Source: a virus. Taken from it: a DNA stretch of 64,000 nucleotides. A program made the position numbers and the translations under genes. The notes under the pieces are model-generated. The model had not been told where the DNA came from. It searched no databases and worked only from the letters and a program-made list of their open reading frames with translations. Of this stretch, positions 1 to 9,273 are shown piece after piece. The number at the start of each line of letters is the position of its first letter. The stretch's first letter is position 1. The stretch spans positions 167,789 through 231,788 of IMG/VR virus record IMGVR_UViG_3300028608_000006. The stretch is one strand, 5' to 3'.

Positions 1-563
1 TCGATGTCAACACCCCGCCACTTATCACCCCCTGTCAAAGTCAGTTGTTCACCGAACTTGGTCAGCTGATAATGCAGGACGTTATCCAAGGTGGCCATCA
101 GCATGTGGTCAGCCACGGTCTCGTTCTTCAACAGAGCGTAACCGATGTCCAGCAACTGGAATTCCACGGACACCATGTTCAGTGAGTCCTTGGTCGACAA
201 ATCCGCCAGAGCGGTGTTGTTCGCCGCCATAGGCGCGCTGGAGTCATGGAGTGGGATAGCCCTGAACCGATACATGGTCTGAGTGTAGCCCTGACGCTCT
301 GTGACCTCGATGTAGAGGTTATCCTTCACCGGCAGTACGTTGTTCTGGTATACACCCGGTTGCAGCTGAGCTTTGATCCGGCAGTCATCAGAGTGGTTCA
401 CCCCAAACAACGCCAAACGAGCAAACCCAGTCGGAACAATCAACGGAATCTGCTCAGTGGGGGTAATGACCATCGCGGACATGGTAAAGATTCGTTCGCC
501 ACCACCCTGGTCGATCGTGTTGGCATACGCGACCAGGTTGGCTAACGGCTTTGGTACATCCAT
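1..563 (-). CDS. Virion-type protein, partial at window edge
   Basis: Open minus-strand frame from an ATG at 563-561 running off the left edge, so only the first 187 residues are visible (starting MDVPKPLANLVAYANTID). I do not recognise it. It lies 3 bases downstream of the stop of the next gene (567-1283) and reads as the last visible member of a tightly packed four-gene run (1-4092) whose other members look like phiKZ-type virion proteins. No membrane segment or enzymatic motif is visible in the part present. A tail or baseplate role would be a guess from position only. Confidence 0.75.
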   Translation of the reverse strand, partial: MDVPKPLANLVAYANTIDQGGGERIFTMSAMVITPTEQIPLIVPTGFARLALFGVNHSDDCRIKAQLQPGVYQNNVLPVKDNLYIEVTERQGYTQTMYRFRAIPLHDSSAPMAANNTALADLSTKDSLNMVSVEFQLLDIGYALLKNETVADHMLMATLDNVLHYQLTKFGEQLTLTGGDKWRGVDI

Positions 564-566
564 GAC

Positions 567-1283
567 TTATCCTCTAAAGAGCCATTCGGACGTCTCAGTC
601 GCGTTCGACTCCAGATTCACCAGACTGTCCATTACGGCCGTAGAAGGCTGCACGGGGCGATCAGCGGTTGCCAGCATGCTGTCTGAGGTCACGAAGTCCT
701 GTTCTTGCAATGCATCAAGGTGACTGACGAAACTGATCTCGCCTTTCTCCTTGTTGTGGCTGAACAACATCGACAGGCCCATCAGACCGACCCTGTTCAA
801 TGCCTTGTCGGTAATCATCTGCTTCTCGATATCGTTATCGATCACAAACGGCTTGAGACGCTTGTAGATGGGGAACAGATACCAAGCCAGGGATTCCAAC
901 CAACGCAGCTCCTGAATCGGCGGTGTGCTGAACTCAGGAGCGTTGTTCTTGATCTCACACCAGAGCATGATGTATTCCTGGATCGATTCATAGATCTCAG
1001 GTACGACATGGTTAGCGTTGTTGAACCCCAGATCTTCATGCCCTGTCAAGTTCGGCAGGATGTCGATCATCTGACAGCAGTTCATCTTCCTGACTTGGTG
1101 GTTATCGAAGTAACCCGCGTCGTTGGCGTACCCTTCCTGCTTGGATTCGTAACGCGTACGCAGCTGGTCGATGTCCATCAAGGTCTTCGGAGCAATCCAC
1201 ACCGGGTAGGCACGGTTGTTCAGAATGTTGAACAGAAAGAAGACCCGATCTCGGATCTGGTTGTACCGCGAATGAGACATCAT
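567..1283 (-). CDS. Conserved jumbo-phage virion-type protein, unknown function
   Basis: 238 residues, acidic, no signal peptide or membrane helix. Two adjacent ATG codons at 1283 and 1280 overlap the stop of the upstream gene (TGA at 1282-1280), so translation is very probably coupled; either ATG may be used. The C-terminal third is low in hydrophobic content and Ser/Thr rich. I do not recognise a family. Its place in a four-gene overlapping run with three other non-enzymatic proteins suggests a tail or baseplate component, which is inference. Confidence 0.75.
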   Translation of the reverse strand: MMSHSRYNQIRDRVFFLFNILNNRAYPVWIAPKTLMDIDQLRTRYESKQEGYANDAGYFDNHQVRKMNCCQMIDILPNLTGHEDLGFNNANHVVPEIYESIQEYIMLWCEIKNNAPEFSTPPIQELRWLESLAWYLFPIYKRLKPFVIDNDIEKQMITDKALNRVGLMGLSMLFSHNKEKGEISFVSHLDALQEQDFVTSDSMLATADRPVQPSTAVMDSLVNLESNATETSEWLFRG

Positions 1284-2569
1284 AGAGGATCACCTAATTT
1301 GCGGCTGACCTCCAACAAGAGCATCAGGATCGCACCGTGGTAAAGTTGTTTGTTCTTGTCGAGGTCGAAGTAACCCTCGCAATAAGCAAGCAGCTTCTTC
1401 TTGTCCACGACTTTATCCCGAAGGATGGTGAGTACCAGTTGTTCAAACGTATCTTCCGGAGTGCCCTCAAAGAACAGTTCGGAGAACACGTAATTCGAGA
1501 AGTTCTTTTCAGTCGACGGCAACAGGATAGGGAACCCGTCCATGTTGAAGTAGGCTTTGTACTCCTTGTAGTCCTCTGGGTTGGTGCAGATGAACCACAT
1601 GAACTTGCTGGAACGCAGGTTACCGTAGAGCCGGGTATTCGCCAGACGCGTGGTCTGGATCATGGCAGCCTTATCGGAACAGATCCGCAGCAGGTTGAAA
1701 TCACCCCGCAGCAAGACTTCCCAGATGTTGATGGTGCCGTGATAACCCTTGTCCAAGCCGCCGTACTGTACGGAGAACTCGTTGATGAACGGGTACGTGG
1801 TTTGCAGCTCAGGAGGCAACACCGACCGGATAAAGCTAACCAGGTACTGGTCGTACACCTTCTCCCCGTTGGACGCATCGTAAGCAATGGTCTTCTCGGG
1901 GTTCCAGTAGAACTCACGCATCACGTAGTTAGCGATGGTGGCTTTCCAGTGTGACAGCTTTTGACCGATGTCGTAGGCTTCTGGACTGATAACGTCAGCA
2001 CCACTGTGCAGTGCTGCGTCACGGTCGTAAACCTGTTCATCCACCACACGGCCGTTCAGGATGTCGTACCATTCCTTGGTCAGAATCCCGAGGAACTGAA
2101 AGGTCAGGTAAAACATCTTGTTTGCGGTGACGTTACGAGGCTCAGGCTGTTCGGTTACCGTGAACAGGCCCGCGTTGCCATCGCCGATGTCCATGATCAT
2201 CACGTCATAGCGCACAGGTGCCAGCTTGCTGATCGACCAACCATTGAACGTTTCGGTGCTTTCGCCGTTCTCCGGGTTGAAGTTAAACGCCCCGTCACCT
2301 TCCTGCTTGATGATGGTTCGCTTGATTCGGGTGTAGCTTTGATACGTCCCGGTGTTCCCTGGAGAAAACGGGGTGGGTTCTTCATCAGCACCCAAGAAGC
2401 AACGGTAGTACTCGCACAGACGCGGAGCGCCATCCACCATACTCAGCAGACTGGTTTCAGGCTGATAAGAAGAGTCCACGATGGAGTGTTTGAAACTGTC
2501 ACTGTAAATCTTGGGGACATCCGGCGTAGGCGGAGTCTCTTTCCCCAGCGGAGTAATCGCAAAGGACAT
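1280..2569 (-). CDS. Virion-type protein, unknown function
   Basis: 429 residues, rich in aromatic residues (Tyr, Phe, Trp), soluble, with no motif I recognise. It starts at ATG 2569 in a TAATG overlap with the stop of the 507-residue gene upstream, and its own stop overlaps the next start. The aromatic-rich, mixed alpha/beta composition is typical of phage structural proteins. The tight overlap on both sides implies fixed stoichiometry with its neighbours. Structural role is inferred from context. Confidence 0.75.
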   Translation of the reverse strand: MSFAITPLGKETPPTPDVPKIYSDSFKHSIVDSSYQPETSLLSMVDGAPRLCEYYRCFLGADEEPTPFSPGNTGTYQSYTRIKRTIIKQEGDGAFNFNPENGESTETFNGWSISKLAPVRYDVMIMDIGDGNAGLFTVTEQPEPRNVTANKMFYLTFQFLGILTKEWYDILNGRVVDEQVYDRDAALHSGADVISPEAYDIGQKLSHWKATIANYVMREFYWNPEKTIAYDASNGEKVYDQYLVSFIRSVLPPELQTTYPFINEFSVQYGGLDKGYHGTINIWEVLLRGDFNLLRICSDKAAMIQTTRLANTRLYGNLRSSKFMWFICTNPEDYKEYKAYFNMDGFPILLPSTEKNFSNYVFSELFFEGTPEDTFEQLVLTILRDKVVDKKKLLAYCEGYFDLDKNKQLYHGAILMLLLEVSRKLGDPL

Positions 2570-4092
2570 TATCTTCTCTCCTGGATGATGTTCCAGGCAA
2601 TCAGCCCGGCATTCGAGGTGTAGGTGTTAATTGGACGCGTCGGGAACTTACCCCAGCCTTTAGCGATGTCTTGACGGACTTCGAACAGGTGGTTGATCCA
2701 GTGACTGTCAAACTGGTTCCAGTCGTATTCGTTCCAGAACGACTCAATGATCAAACGATCATCAGGATGATTGCGCATATCATCCCAGAAGGCGTCTGTG
2801 TAGTCGCGTATGGCCCAATCGATGCAAATGACGACCCGATATGTGTTACGCATCTCAGGCAGCCCAGAGAGCCAGATAGTACCCGTCTCGTCCAACGACA
2901 TCCGAGGAATGTGTACGCGCTGGTCATTACTGAACACTTGAATGGTGAAACAGCTCTCGTTATCACGGAAAGCAAACTCACGACGACGCAGGATGTAGTT
3001 CTTAACCCGTTCGTTCCATTCGTAGCCCGGGATCTCGAAGATGTTACCCAGCGCTTGGTTCTCGACATTCTGAACAGAACAGCGAACCTGGATAACCGGT
3101 TGCATCCACGCACGGAACTTCCAACGCCATGGATCGTGCAACGGTAGGCGGAGGTAGTACGGTGCTTGAATGTGACGGTCAGGGAAACCTAGGTCACGAG
3201 CAAACGCCACTTCAGGAGCCACACGCTTGTTGAACTGTTCTACGTGTTTTTCCTGAGGAGCCGGAATAAAGGCTTCAGGGATTTGGCTTTGGTAAACCAT
3301 CAGCGGGTACTGCAACTCCCAACCAATGAACTCTTGGAAGAAGAAGTTGTAGTTCATCGTGACTTCGTACTTACCAAAGGTTTCTGCTTTACGAGCCAGA
3401 GCGGTTTGCGGTTCGTCGAAGTAGATGCCGATGTTGTCCAGCTTCAGTGGGGCTACCATGCGCTTGAGGTTGCCCGCCACGTTACTGATCGTGGTGACCG
3501 GGGACTTGCAGCCAGCATCGAACCAATCCGGCAGCTCAGGAGTCGTAGGTTCGTTCGCCACTAGCAAACCGTGGATCGCTTTCATGAACTCGATAATCTG
3601 TGGGTTGATCACCAAGTGAATGTTGGCACTGAAGTTAAAGGCGGCGATCTGGTTGGCTTGCAAACGGTTGATGCGGTTAACAAAGGTCTTGGCAGAAGTC
3701 CGGCTATTAAAGTAAGCCGTGACCGCTACCTTGATGCGACGCCCTTCAAAGCTAGGCGTAAGAATCAGCGGCAACGCACCCCCGTCGGACCAAACCGGTA
3801 GTTCAGTCTCCATGCGGCGGGAGTTGCTGAAACCAGAGTTGAACTCATGCTGTTCAACTTCGGTAGCGATGAAAATCTTGTTACGGAATACACCGTCGGT
3901 ATAACGGACAGAGCGGTCGTCGTCAGTGGCGTTGTTGCCAACTAACTTAGCGATCTCGTTCTCACCGTTGAAGTAAATCTGGTTACCACTGTCCAGTCCG
4001 TAGAACTTGAGTACTTGACGGATGGAATCCATAATAGCTGGTCTGAAGAAAGCATTGTAGTCTTCCTCCGACTCAATAAAGGTGTTGAACAT
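2569..4092 (-). CDS. Virion-type protein, unknown function
   Basis: 507 residues, first gene of the leftmost minus-strand run (transcribed leftwards from about 4.1 kb). Aromatic rich with many Asn/Trp, no membrane segment and no catalytic motif visible. The start ATG at 4092 lies after the hairpin at 4123-4153, which separates this run from the gene at 4166. By size and composition it resembles tail or baseplate proteins of phiKZ-like phages, but I cannot assign a specific homologue. Confidence 0.75.
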   Translation of the reverse strand: MFNTFIESEEDYNAFFRPAIMDSIRQVLKFYGLDSGNQIYFNGENEIAKLVGNNATDDDRSVRYTDGVFRNKIFIATEVEQHEFNSGFSNSRRMETELPVWSDGGALPLILTPSFEGRRIKVAVTAYFNSRTSAKTFVNRINRLQANQIAAFNFSANIHLVINPQIIEFMKAIHGLLVANEPTTPELPDWFDAGCKSPVTTISNVAGNLKRMVAPLKLDNIGIYFDEPQTALARKAETFGKYEVTMNYNFFFQEFIGWELQYPLMVYQSQIPEAFIPAPQEKHVEQFNKRVAPEVAFARDLGFPDRHIQAPYYLRLPLHDPWRWKFRAWMQPVIQVRCSVQNVENQALGNIFEIPGYEWNERVKNYILRRREFAFRDNESCFTIQVFSNDQRVHIPRMSLDETGTIWLSGLPEMRNTYRVVICIDWAIRDYTDAFWDDMRNHPDDRLIIESFWNEYDWNQFDSHWINHLFEVRQDIAKGWGKFPTRPINTYTSNAGLIAWNIIQERR

Positions 4093-4122
4093 GTCGAATA
4101 CTCGTTGTACGAATGAACAAAT

Positions 4123-4153
4123 CCGGTATGGAAGGGGCCACCCTCCATACCGG
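4123..4153 (-). terminator. Intrinsic terminator hairpin
   Basis: Ten-base-pair stem CCGGTATGGA / TCCATACCGG (4123-4132 with 4144-4153) in the 73-base gap after the stop of the gene at 4166. On the minus strand the stem is followed by a short T-rich stretch (GATTTGTT). It probably ends transcription of the 4166-7844 run. Confidence 0.7.
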
Positions 4154-4165
4154 CATTATGCCTGC

Positions 4166-4894
4166 TTAACCGGCTTTGTCTTTATCACTGGCATCGAGAA
4201 GGCGATAGCGTACGAACCACAGACGATCATCGGGAGTCCTGAAGACAGCGAGATCGGAAACCCCGTCGTTCATCAGGTCAACCACTTCGGCTTCCAGCAT
4301 GTCCGCCACCGAAGGAGCGCACTCGATCGTGTGGTGAATCAGCTCAGCGGCCAAAGATTGAACGAAGCCCTTTCCCAGACCACCACCGCCAACCACGATC
4401 ACGTCGTAAGCCGGGAAGACCTTGCTGACCAAAGCCAGTTGAGCCTTCTGTTCACCCAACGAGCAGCACACGGCGATCTTCGGACGATCGAACTTGGCCT
4501 TGTCCTTCACGGTGATGGCGAGAGAGCCTTTAACGTGGATGGACGTCTCGAGGATGTAAACCCCGGAAGAGAGTGTCCCCTCAACACCGAACCGCACAGT
4601 ACCCTCATCGGCCTCGTAATCAACGCCAGGGGTCAGATACAAACGGTACTTAGCGGAAACAGCCGCCATCACGTCTTCCCAGCTGTCGCCTTCGCTTGCC
4701 ATGACTTCAGCACGCTGACCAGACAGGTAACGAGTGACGTCAACCTTTGGCATGGTAACCCGTTTGGTTTCCTCACCGATCTGGACAACGAAGACTGCCT
4801 TCTCTGGAGACTCAGCAGCGCCGGACTGAATGACCGCGCCAACCGGCAAACTTGCAAGCACAAGTTCCAGCACGCGAGGATTAACGTTACTCAT
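4166..4894 (-). CDS. Hypothetical protein of the inner-body gene run
   Basis: 242 residues, start ATG 4894 overlapping the end of the gene at 4887 by 8 bases. A hydrophobic stretch with the glycine run VIVVGGGGLGKGF (about residue 160) resembles a nucleotide-binding turn, but the remaining elements of a Rossmann fold are not evident, so I do not call an enzyme. It is the last gene before the terminator at 4123-4153. Function unknown; context suggests a head or internal virion protein. Confidence 0.7.
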   Translation of the reverse strand: MSNVNPRVLELVLASLPVGAVIQSGAAESPEKAVFVVQIGEETKRVTMPKVDVTRYLSGQRAEVMASEGDSWEDVMAAVSAKYRLYLTPGVDYEADEGTVRFGVEGTLSSGVYILETSIHVKGSLAITVKDKAKFDRPKIAVCCSLGEQKAQLALVSKVFPAYDVIVVGGGGLGKGFVQSLAAELIHHTIECAPSVADMLEAEVVDLMNDGVSDLAVFRTPDDRLWFVRYRLLDASDKDKAG

Positions 4895-6296
4895 CCTTCT
4901 TCCCCTTCTTATCGGTATCAGCGATGAAGATCTTTGGACTGATACCGGAGATAGCCTTTTGGATACCGGCCATCAGTTTGGTGTGAGCAGCCAGTTCGAA
5001 CTTAACGTCCTTCAGCTTCTCTTTACCGGTTTTGACCTTGTCTTGGACTTTGGCCTTTTTAGCCTTCGCCACGTCCTTGTTGCTTTCGTCACCGGTGGTA
5101 TCGCTGGACGCGGTCTTGATCTCAGCCACAGCCTTTTGAGCGTCGGTGATCTCAGCGTTCAGTTTACCGCCAGACGTAGCCTCTTTGGACATGAACCCCA
5201 TCAGGGCGTCGATGACCTTAGGGGCGTCGCTTGGGGTACGCAGCTGACTGACCAACCCTTTCAGCTTACCCGAAGGATCAACTTCAGCCATCAGGTTGGT
5301 AATACCTTCCCGGGCTTTGTCGTTGATCACCGCGGCCGTGTCCTTCATCGACTGCAAGGCCTTCTTGTTGTTATCAGCCATCAACTCAGCCGACTTAACC
5401 TTTTCTTCAGGCTTGCTGGTGGTGAAGAGGTCTTTGATAGCACCCAAGGATGCTGTCAGTGCGCTCCAAGCTTTCTCGCCCATGTCTTTGATCGCGTCAA
5501 AGATAGGACCTTCCTGACCGGCATAACCTTCCAGACGAATGTTGTTAGCATTCGCCACGCCAATGAAGTATTCCTTAGCAGGACTCTCGGTCCCGTTCAG
5601 GAAGTGCTCCATCCCCTCGATAATCATGAGGGGGTGTTCCAGCGCGCAGCCGCACAGACAGTCGGTGTCTTTACGACATTCCAACCCGTCCACATCGAAG
5701 TCAGGATCAGGGATCTCTTCCAGATCATCGGGGTCAACCTCTGGGTACTCTGGCAACCCAGCCTCGGCGCCGATCCGGCAGGCCACGAAGCAATCCGTCA
5801 ATTCAAAGACCTTTTGAATGTACTCGAGTTGGCGGACATAACCACGCAGGATGGCAACCGGGAACTCTTCCTCCCCGGCATTAAGCTGTGCCAGTTTACC
5901 CAGATTGAAACGCACGTCATCCATGAAGAGTGCGAGCGAACTGGTCTGGTCCATGGGACCGCCTTTGTTCCCCATTCCACTGATGGTCATCGCCAATGTC
6001 GTTGGGCGTTCGTAGTAAGCGTTATGCATGTCATTAAAGACATCTAAGAGGTAAAGGTTCAGCGCACTGTTAACCTTCATCTCCGCCGCATCGTAATACG
6101 AGAAGTTCTTCTCGATACAAGCCAGAACATTGTTGAGAAGCGAGCGAACCTTCTTCTCATCCATAGGCTCGTCACCACTGTAACTACCCAGAGACTCGAT
6201 GATCCGTTTCAGGATCGGGTGATCGTCCTTGGAGAACTCGAACATCTTGGTGATCAACATCATCCCCAAGAGAGACAACTGGAGGTAAAGACTCAT
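4887..6296 (-). CDS. Inner-body-like protein with probable propeptide cleavage site
   Basis: 469 residues. The N-terminal half carries a cluster of cysteines (Cys207, 213, 215, 217) that could bind metal. At residues 260-262 the motif GQE is followed by GPIF and an amphipathic Trp-containing helix, the arrangement seen in the other inner-body-like proteins here and consistent with cleavage by a phiKZ-type prohead protease (cuts after S/A/G-x-E). The C-terminal third is Lys/Ala/Glu rich and likely helical. I infer a packaged head protein processed during maturation. Confidence 0.65.
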   Translation of the reverse strand: MSLYLQLSLLGMMLITKMFEFSKDDHPILKRIIESLGSYSGDEPMDEKKVRSLLNNVLACIEKNFSYYDAAEMKVNSALNLYLLDVFNDMHNAYYERPTTLAMTISGMGNKGGPMDQTSSLALFMDDVRFNLGKLAQLNAGEEEFPVAILRGYVRQLEYIQKVFELTDCFVACRIGAEAGLPEYPEVDPDDLEEIPDPDFDVDGLECRKDTDCLCGCALEHPLMIIEGMEHFLNGTESPAKEYFIGVANANNIRLEGYAGQEGPIFDAIKDMGEKAWSALTASLGAIKDLFTTSKPEEKVKSAELMADNNKKALQSMKDTAAVINDKAREGITNLMAEVDPSGKLKGLVSQLRTPSDAPKVIDALMGFMSKEATSGGKLNAEITDAQKAVAEIKTASSDTTGDESNKDVAKAKKAKVQDKVKTGKEKLKDVKFELAAHTKLMAGIQKAISGISPKIFIADTDKKGKKDE

Positions 6297-6307
6297 GCCG
6301 AGGCTCC

Positions 6308-6796
6308 CTATTTGATTTTGACTTGAACTGTGCCTTTAAAGAGCACAGCGTTGCGAGCGTCGATGGTCATGTAGTCCTCAAACGAGCTGAGATCCACTTC
6401 GCTGAGCGACAGGCCGTTCAGACCTACCACGCGCTTCCACTGCGAGAACAACAGCCCCAGCGAGTCCCCAGGGCTCAGCTGGTCGGCCTCCTGAGCGATA
6501 ACCGGATACTCTTGGGTCAGCAGGTCGATGCTCAGTTTTTCATTCAAAGCGTCAGGAGTGGTGAGTGAGTCCTTGAACTCAAAGCCGGTAATGTCCTGAG
6601 GGATGGTTGCGAACAACTCGCCCAAGTCCACACGCTCAACCAACACAGCGTTCAGAGCATCGCCGCTCACAGCGTACTTGAACGACTTATCGTTGATCGG
6701 GTGAACCGTGCCGAAGCGAGGGTTCAGGTTAGTCAAGCCAGCCTGATGAACGGCCGACGAAACAATGACCGTTTGGTTAAACAGATTAAGCCGCAT
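6308..6796 (-). CDS. Hypothetical protein
   Basis: 162 residues, start ATG 6796 overlapping the 3' end of the 6786-7844 gene by 11 bases, 11 bases before the next gene. Acidic, soluble, no motif recognised. Located between two inner-body-like genes, so a virion or head-assembly role is likely but not shown by the sequence. Confidence 0.7.
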   Translation of the reverse strand: MRLNLFNQTVIVSSAVHQAGLTNLNPRFGTVHPINDKSFKYAVSGDALNAVLVERVDLGELFATIPQDITGFEFKDSLTTPDALNEKLSIDLLTQEYPVIAQEADQLSPGDSLGLLFSQWKRVVGLNGLSLSEVDLSSFEDYMTIDARNAVLFKGTVQVKIK

Positions 6797-7844
6797 GAGA
6801 CTTACCCTTGTTGACAGTGGCGTTCAGGATGGACAACGAAGCGAAAAGACCTTTGAAGATGGTCAGCTCCAGCAACTTAATGTTGGCCATGCCGTTACGC
6901 ATGATGGTTTGAAGGTCACTGATCGTGCTAACGTAGTGAGAGTTCTTGTCGGAGTCAGCCTTCTTGGTCTTCTCCAGCTCTTTGTTCAGAGCCTTAATGA
7001 AATCCTTTTCCAGCTTGACGGTGAACTCCATCAGGTCATCAGCGTTGTTCATCAACGCCTTGTGTTCCTTGAACAACCGCAAGACTTCCGTTTGGTTGGT
7101 ACGGAAGGTTGGGTTTTTAGACTGGTTAGGTGGGGACGGTACTTCGTGCAACTTACCGTTCTGATCCATCTTGAAGTCGTGGGAAGCAAAGAACGGAGTG
7201 GAGACGTTGAACCCTTTAATGCTCAGAGTCCCCATCCCCAAAGAGACAATCTTGTTGATCGTTTCTTTGAGTTGTGCAGGACCGTTGTTGGTAGGGGCGG
7301 TCATGTCGGTCAGAGACTTACACGCACCCTGAAGGATACCGACGTACAGAGCCACGCGCTTCATGGCTTCACCGCAATCGTGGAACGCCGAGGACATCCA
7401 AGACAGACTAGCTTCCGGTTTGGTCAGCTTATCGTAGATGTCCATGTAGTCGAGGGGATAATGGATCTCCCCGGTGTTGATGCCGTTCTTCTCGATGTCG
7501 AGTTCCAGGGACTTGGTCTTGCGGCTGACCGCTTCTTTCTTACCGGTAAAGAAAGAGAACAGCCACTTGAAGAAATCTTTGACGGCCTGGATAACAACCT
7601 CAACGCCCTTCTTAACTTTGTCGAGGAAACCCTCGTTGCCCGATACAACAGAAACTTCTGGCAGGGAGACGTGAGAGAAGATCGCTTGATAGAACTCTTC
7701 GTTACCACTTACGCGGTCGTACTCTTTGGAGAGTTCAAACTTGGTGTCTTCGTCGATCACATCGCTGTAACCTTTTTGGTCCGCGTTGTATTCTTCCAAC
7801 AACGTCGGGGTGTTGATAAAACGTGGACTATCAGTAATGGACAT
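6786..7844 (-). CDS. Inner-body-like protein (processed head protein)
   Basis: 352 residues. Two candidate cleavage sites of the S/A/G-x-E type are visible: GNE47-49 before EF and GNE69-71 before GF. The second is followed directly by an amphipathic, strongly aromatic helix (FFKWLFSFFTGKK, about residues 91-103), the same layout as in the genes at 7979, 18884, 24209 and 25359. The rest is Lys/Glu-rich and helical. phiKZ inner-body proteins gp89, 90, 93-95 and 97 are known to be processed in this way; membership in that group is inference from the shared layout. Confidence 0.75.
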   Translation of the reverse strand: MSITDSPRFINTPTLLEEYNADQKGYSDVIDEDTKFELSKEYDRVSGNEEFYQAIFSHVSLPEVSVVSGNEGFLDKVKKGVEVVIQAVKDFFKWLFSFFTGKKEAVSRKTKSLELDIEKNGINTGEIHYPLDYMDIYDKLTKPEASLSWMSSAFHDCGEAMKRVALYVGILQGACKSLTDMTAPTNNGPAQLKETINKIVSLGMGTLSIKGFNVSTPFFASHDFKMDQNGKLHEVPSPPNQSKNPTFRTNQTEVLRLFKEHKALMNNADDLMEFTVKLEKDFIKALNKELEKTKKADSDKNSHYVSTISDLQTIMRNGMANIKLLELTIFKGLFASLSILNATVNKGKSHAA

Positions 7845-7917
7845 AAGGAAGCCCCTTGTCAGTGGTTAATAGAACGTGCCTATAGCATCCCCTAAATATC
7901 AAAATGCAGACATAAGG

Positions 7918-7946
7918 CTATCGCCCGGGATTGCCCCGGGCGATAG
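7918..7946 (-). terminator. Intrinsic terminator hairpin
   Basis: Perfect 12-bp stem CTATCGCCCGGG / CCCGGGCGATAG with a short loop, downstream of the gene at 7979-9226 on the minus strand. It separates that gene from the start of the 7844 gene. The 70 bases between the hairpin and that start are AT-richer (reading CCTTATGTCTGCATTTTGATATTTAGG) and may hold a promoter. Confidence 0.8.
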
Positions 7947-7978
7947 CACTCATTTACGTCGTGCGCTAACCGCGAGGG

Positions 7979-9226
7979 TTAGACGTGAGCTGCAACGGCG
8001 TCCAGGGTCCAGCCGGCGCTACGGATCACTTGCTTGTTGACGGCCTGAGCGATCGACGACGAAGTCGCGAACACGGAACGTACAACCTGGATCTGAGCGT
8101 TGACTTCTTCAGCCTTTTCCTTGTCGTCCGCTTTCAGGACGTTCAGGGAGCCGATGACCTGGTCACGCTGCGACTTCGAGAAGGCAGCTGCGACTTTGTC
8201 GTTGCGGATGGCGGTAACGGTTGCTTTGACTTTGCCCAGGGCAGCAGTCAGAGCGCCTTTGTCAGCCTTGGCAGCAACTTCGCCGCTGGTCAGCTTGGAG
8301 GTGTCGCCGGTGCCGAAGAAGATCTTGATCGAGCGAGCCATTTCAGCTGCTTCTTTCAGATCTTTCGCCAGGCCGTCTTTCATCTCGGCGTGAACGCGAA
8401 CGCCAGCCGACATGCCGATCAGGGTCTTCTTGTCGCCTTCGCTCTTCTCGCCGGCGTTCACGTCGGACTTGGCGTCCTTCTTGAGTGCGGCCAGCAGGGA
8501 AGCGTAAGCGCTGTTGAAGGACGACAGATCGACCTTGGCAGCCGACTTGGCGATACCAGCGAAAGTAGCCAGGGCGCCTTTGGTGGCAGTCCAGCCTTCA
8601 GGGTCTTTGTTCAGACCGCCTTTCTCGTAGTCGAACAGGACGTTCCAGCCGCCCAGCTTGATCTTTTCCTTGACCTTCTCGGCCGCGGTGACGCGAGTGA
8701 CCAGTTGGTCATGGCGACGGCTCAGCTTTTCAGCGGCGTTGAACAGGCCGACGAAGAAGTTGATCACGGTGTTGAAGATGTGCTTGATGACTTCGATGGC
8801 TTTCTTGGCGTAACCTTTCACGGTTTCCATGAAGCCTTCCATGCCGCTGCGAGCCATGATCTGAGCGGTGGCCGCATCGGACATGGATTCAACGCCGCAA
8901 CGCTCGATGGAAGCGCCGCCCAGCTTGGTGTTCAGCTTGGCCGCACGGTTGTACATGCTGGCGAAAGCGGTGGAGTTGAACTGGCCGGAGCTGATCAGGC
9001 ATTCGAGGCCTTCAACCACTTCCTGGATTTCTTCGACGGCTTCGTCCTGCTGCTTGACTTCTTCACGCAGCTCTTCGATTTCCTGGCCTTGTTGCTCCAG
9101 GACTACCTGAACTTCGGCGACTTCAGCGCGAACCGAATCTTCAGCACCGGCTTCGATAACTACGTTGTCGGCAGCGCCGCCCATTTCCAGTTCTTCGAAA
9201 CCCTTGTAGCGATCAAGAATGTTCAT
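7979..9226 (-). CDS. Inner-body-like protein with coiled-coil propeptide
   Basis: 415 residues, start ATG 9226 with AAGGAT upstream. Residues about 27-75 are Glu/Gln/Val rich with heptad character and predict a coiled coil. Candidate cleavage sites are GVE111-113 before SM and GME128-130 before GF, the latter followed by an amphipathic helix with FF and VINFFVGLF. Removal of a coiled-coil propeptide would free an Ala/Lys-rich helical mature protein. Third-position G/C use is very strong, suggesting high expression. Probably one of the abundant proteolysed inner-body proteins. Confidence 0.75.
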   Translation of the reverse strand: MNILDRYKGFEELEMGGAADNVVIEAGAEDSVRAEVAEVQVVLEQQGQEIEELREEVKQQDEAVEEIQEVVEGLECLISSGQFNSTAFASMYNRAAKLNTKLGGASIERCGVESMSDAATAQIMARSGMEGFMETVKGYAKKAIEVIKHIFNTVINFFVGLFNAAEKLSRRHDQLVTRVTAAEKVKEKIKLGGWNVLFDYEKGGLNKDPEGWTATKGALATFAGIAKSAAKVDLSSFNSAYASLLAALKKDAKSDVNAGEKSEGDKKTLIGMSAGVRVHAEMKDGLAKDLKEAAEMARSIKIFFGTGDTSKLTSGEVAAKADKGALTAALGKVKATVTAIRNDKVAAAFSKSQRDQVIGSLNVLKADDKEKAEEVNAQIQVVRSVFATSSSIAQAVNKQVIRSAGWTLDAVAAHV

Positions 9227-9273
9227 GCGGTATATCCTTCGTTAACGAATTGAGTTTGGTTGTTTATAAACAG

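Noticed and set aside
4166-4894. Glycine-rich VIVVGGGGLGKGF read as a Rossmann or FAD-binding motif
   Set aside because: It lies late in a short protein with no supporting strand-helix pattern or second motif.
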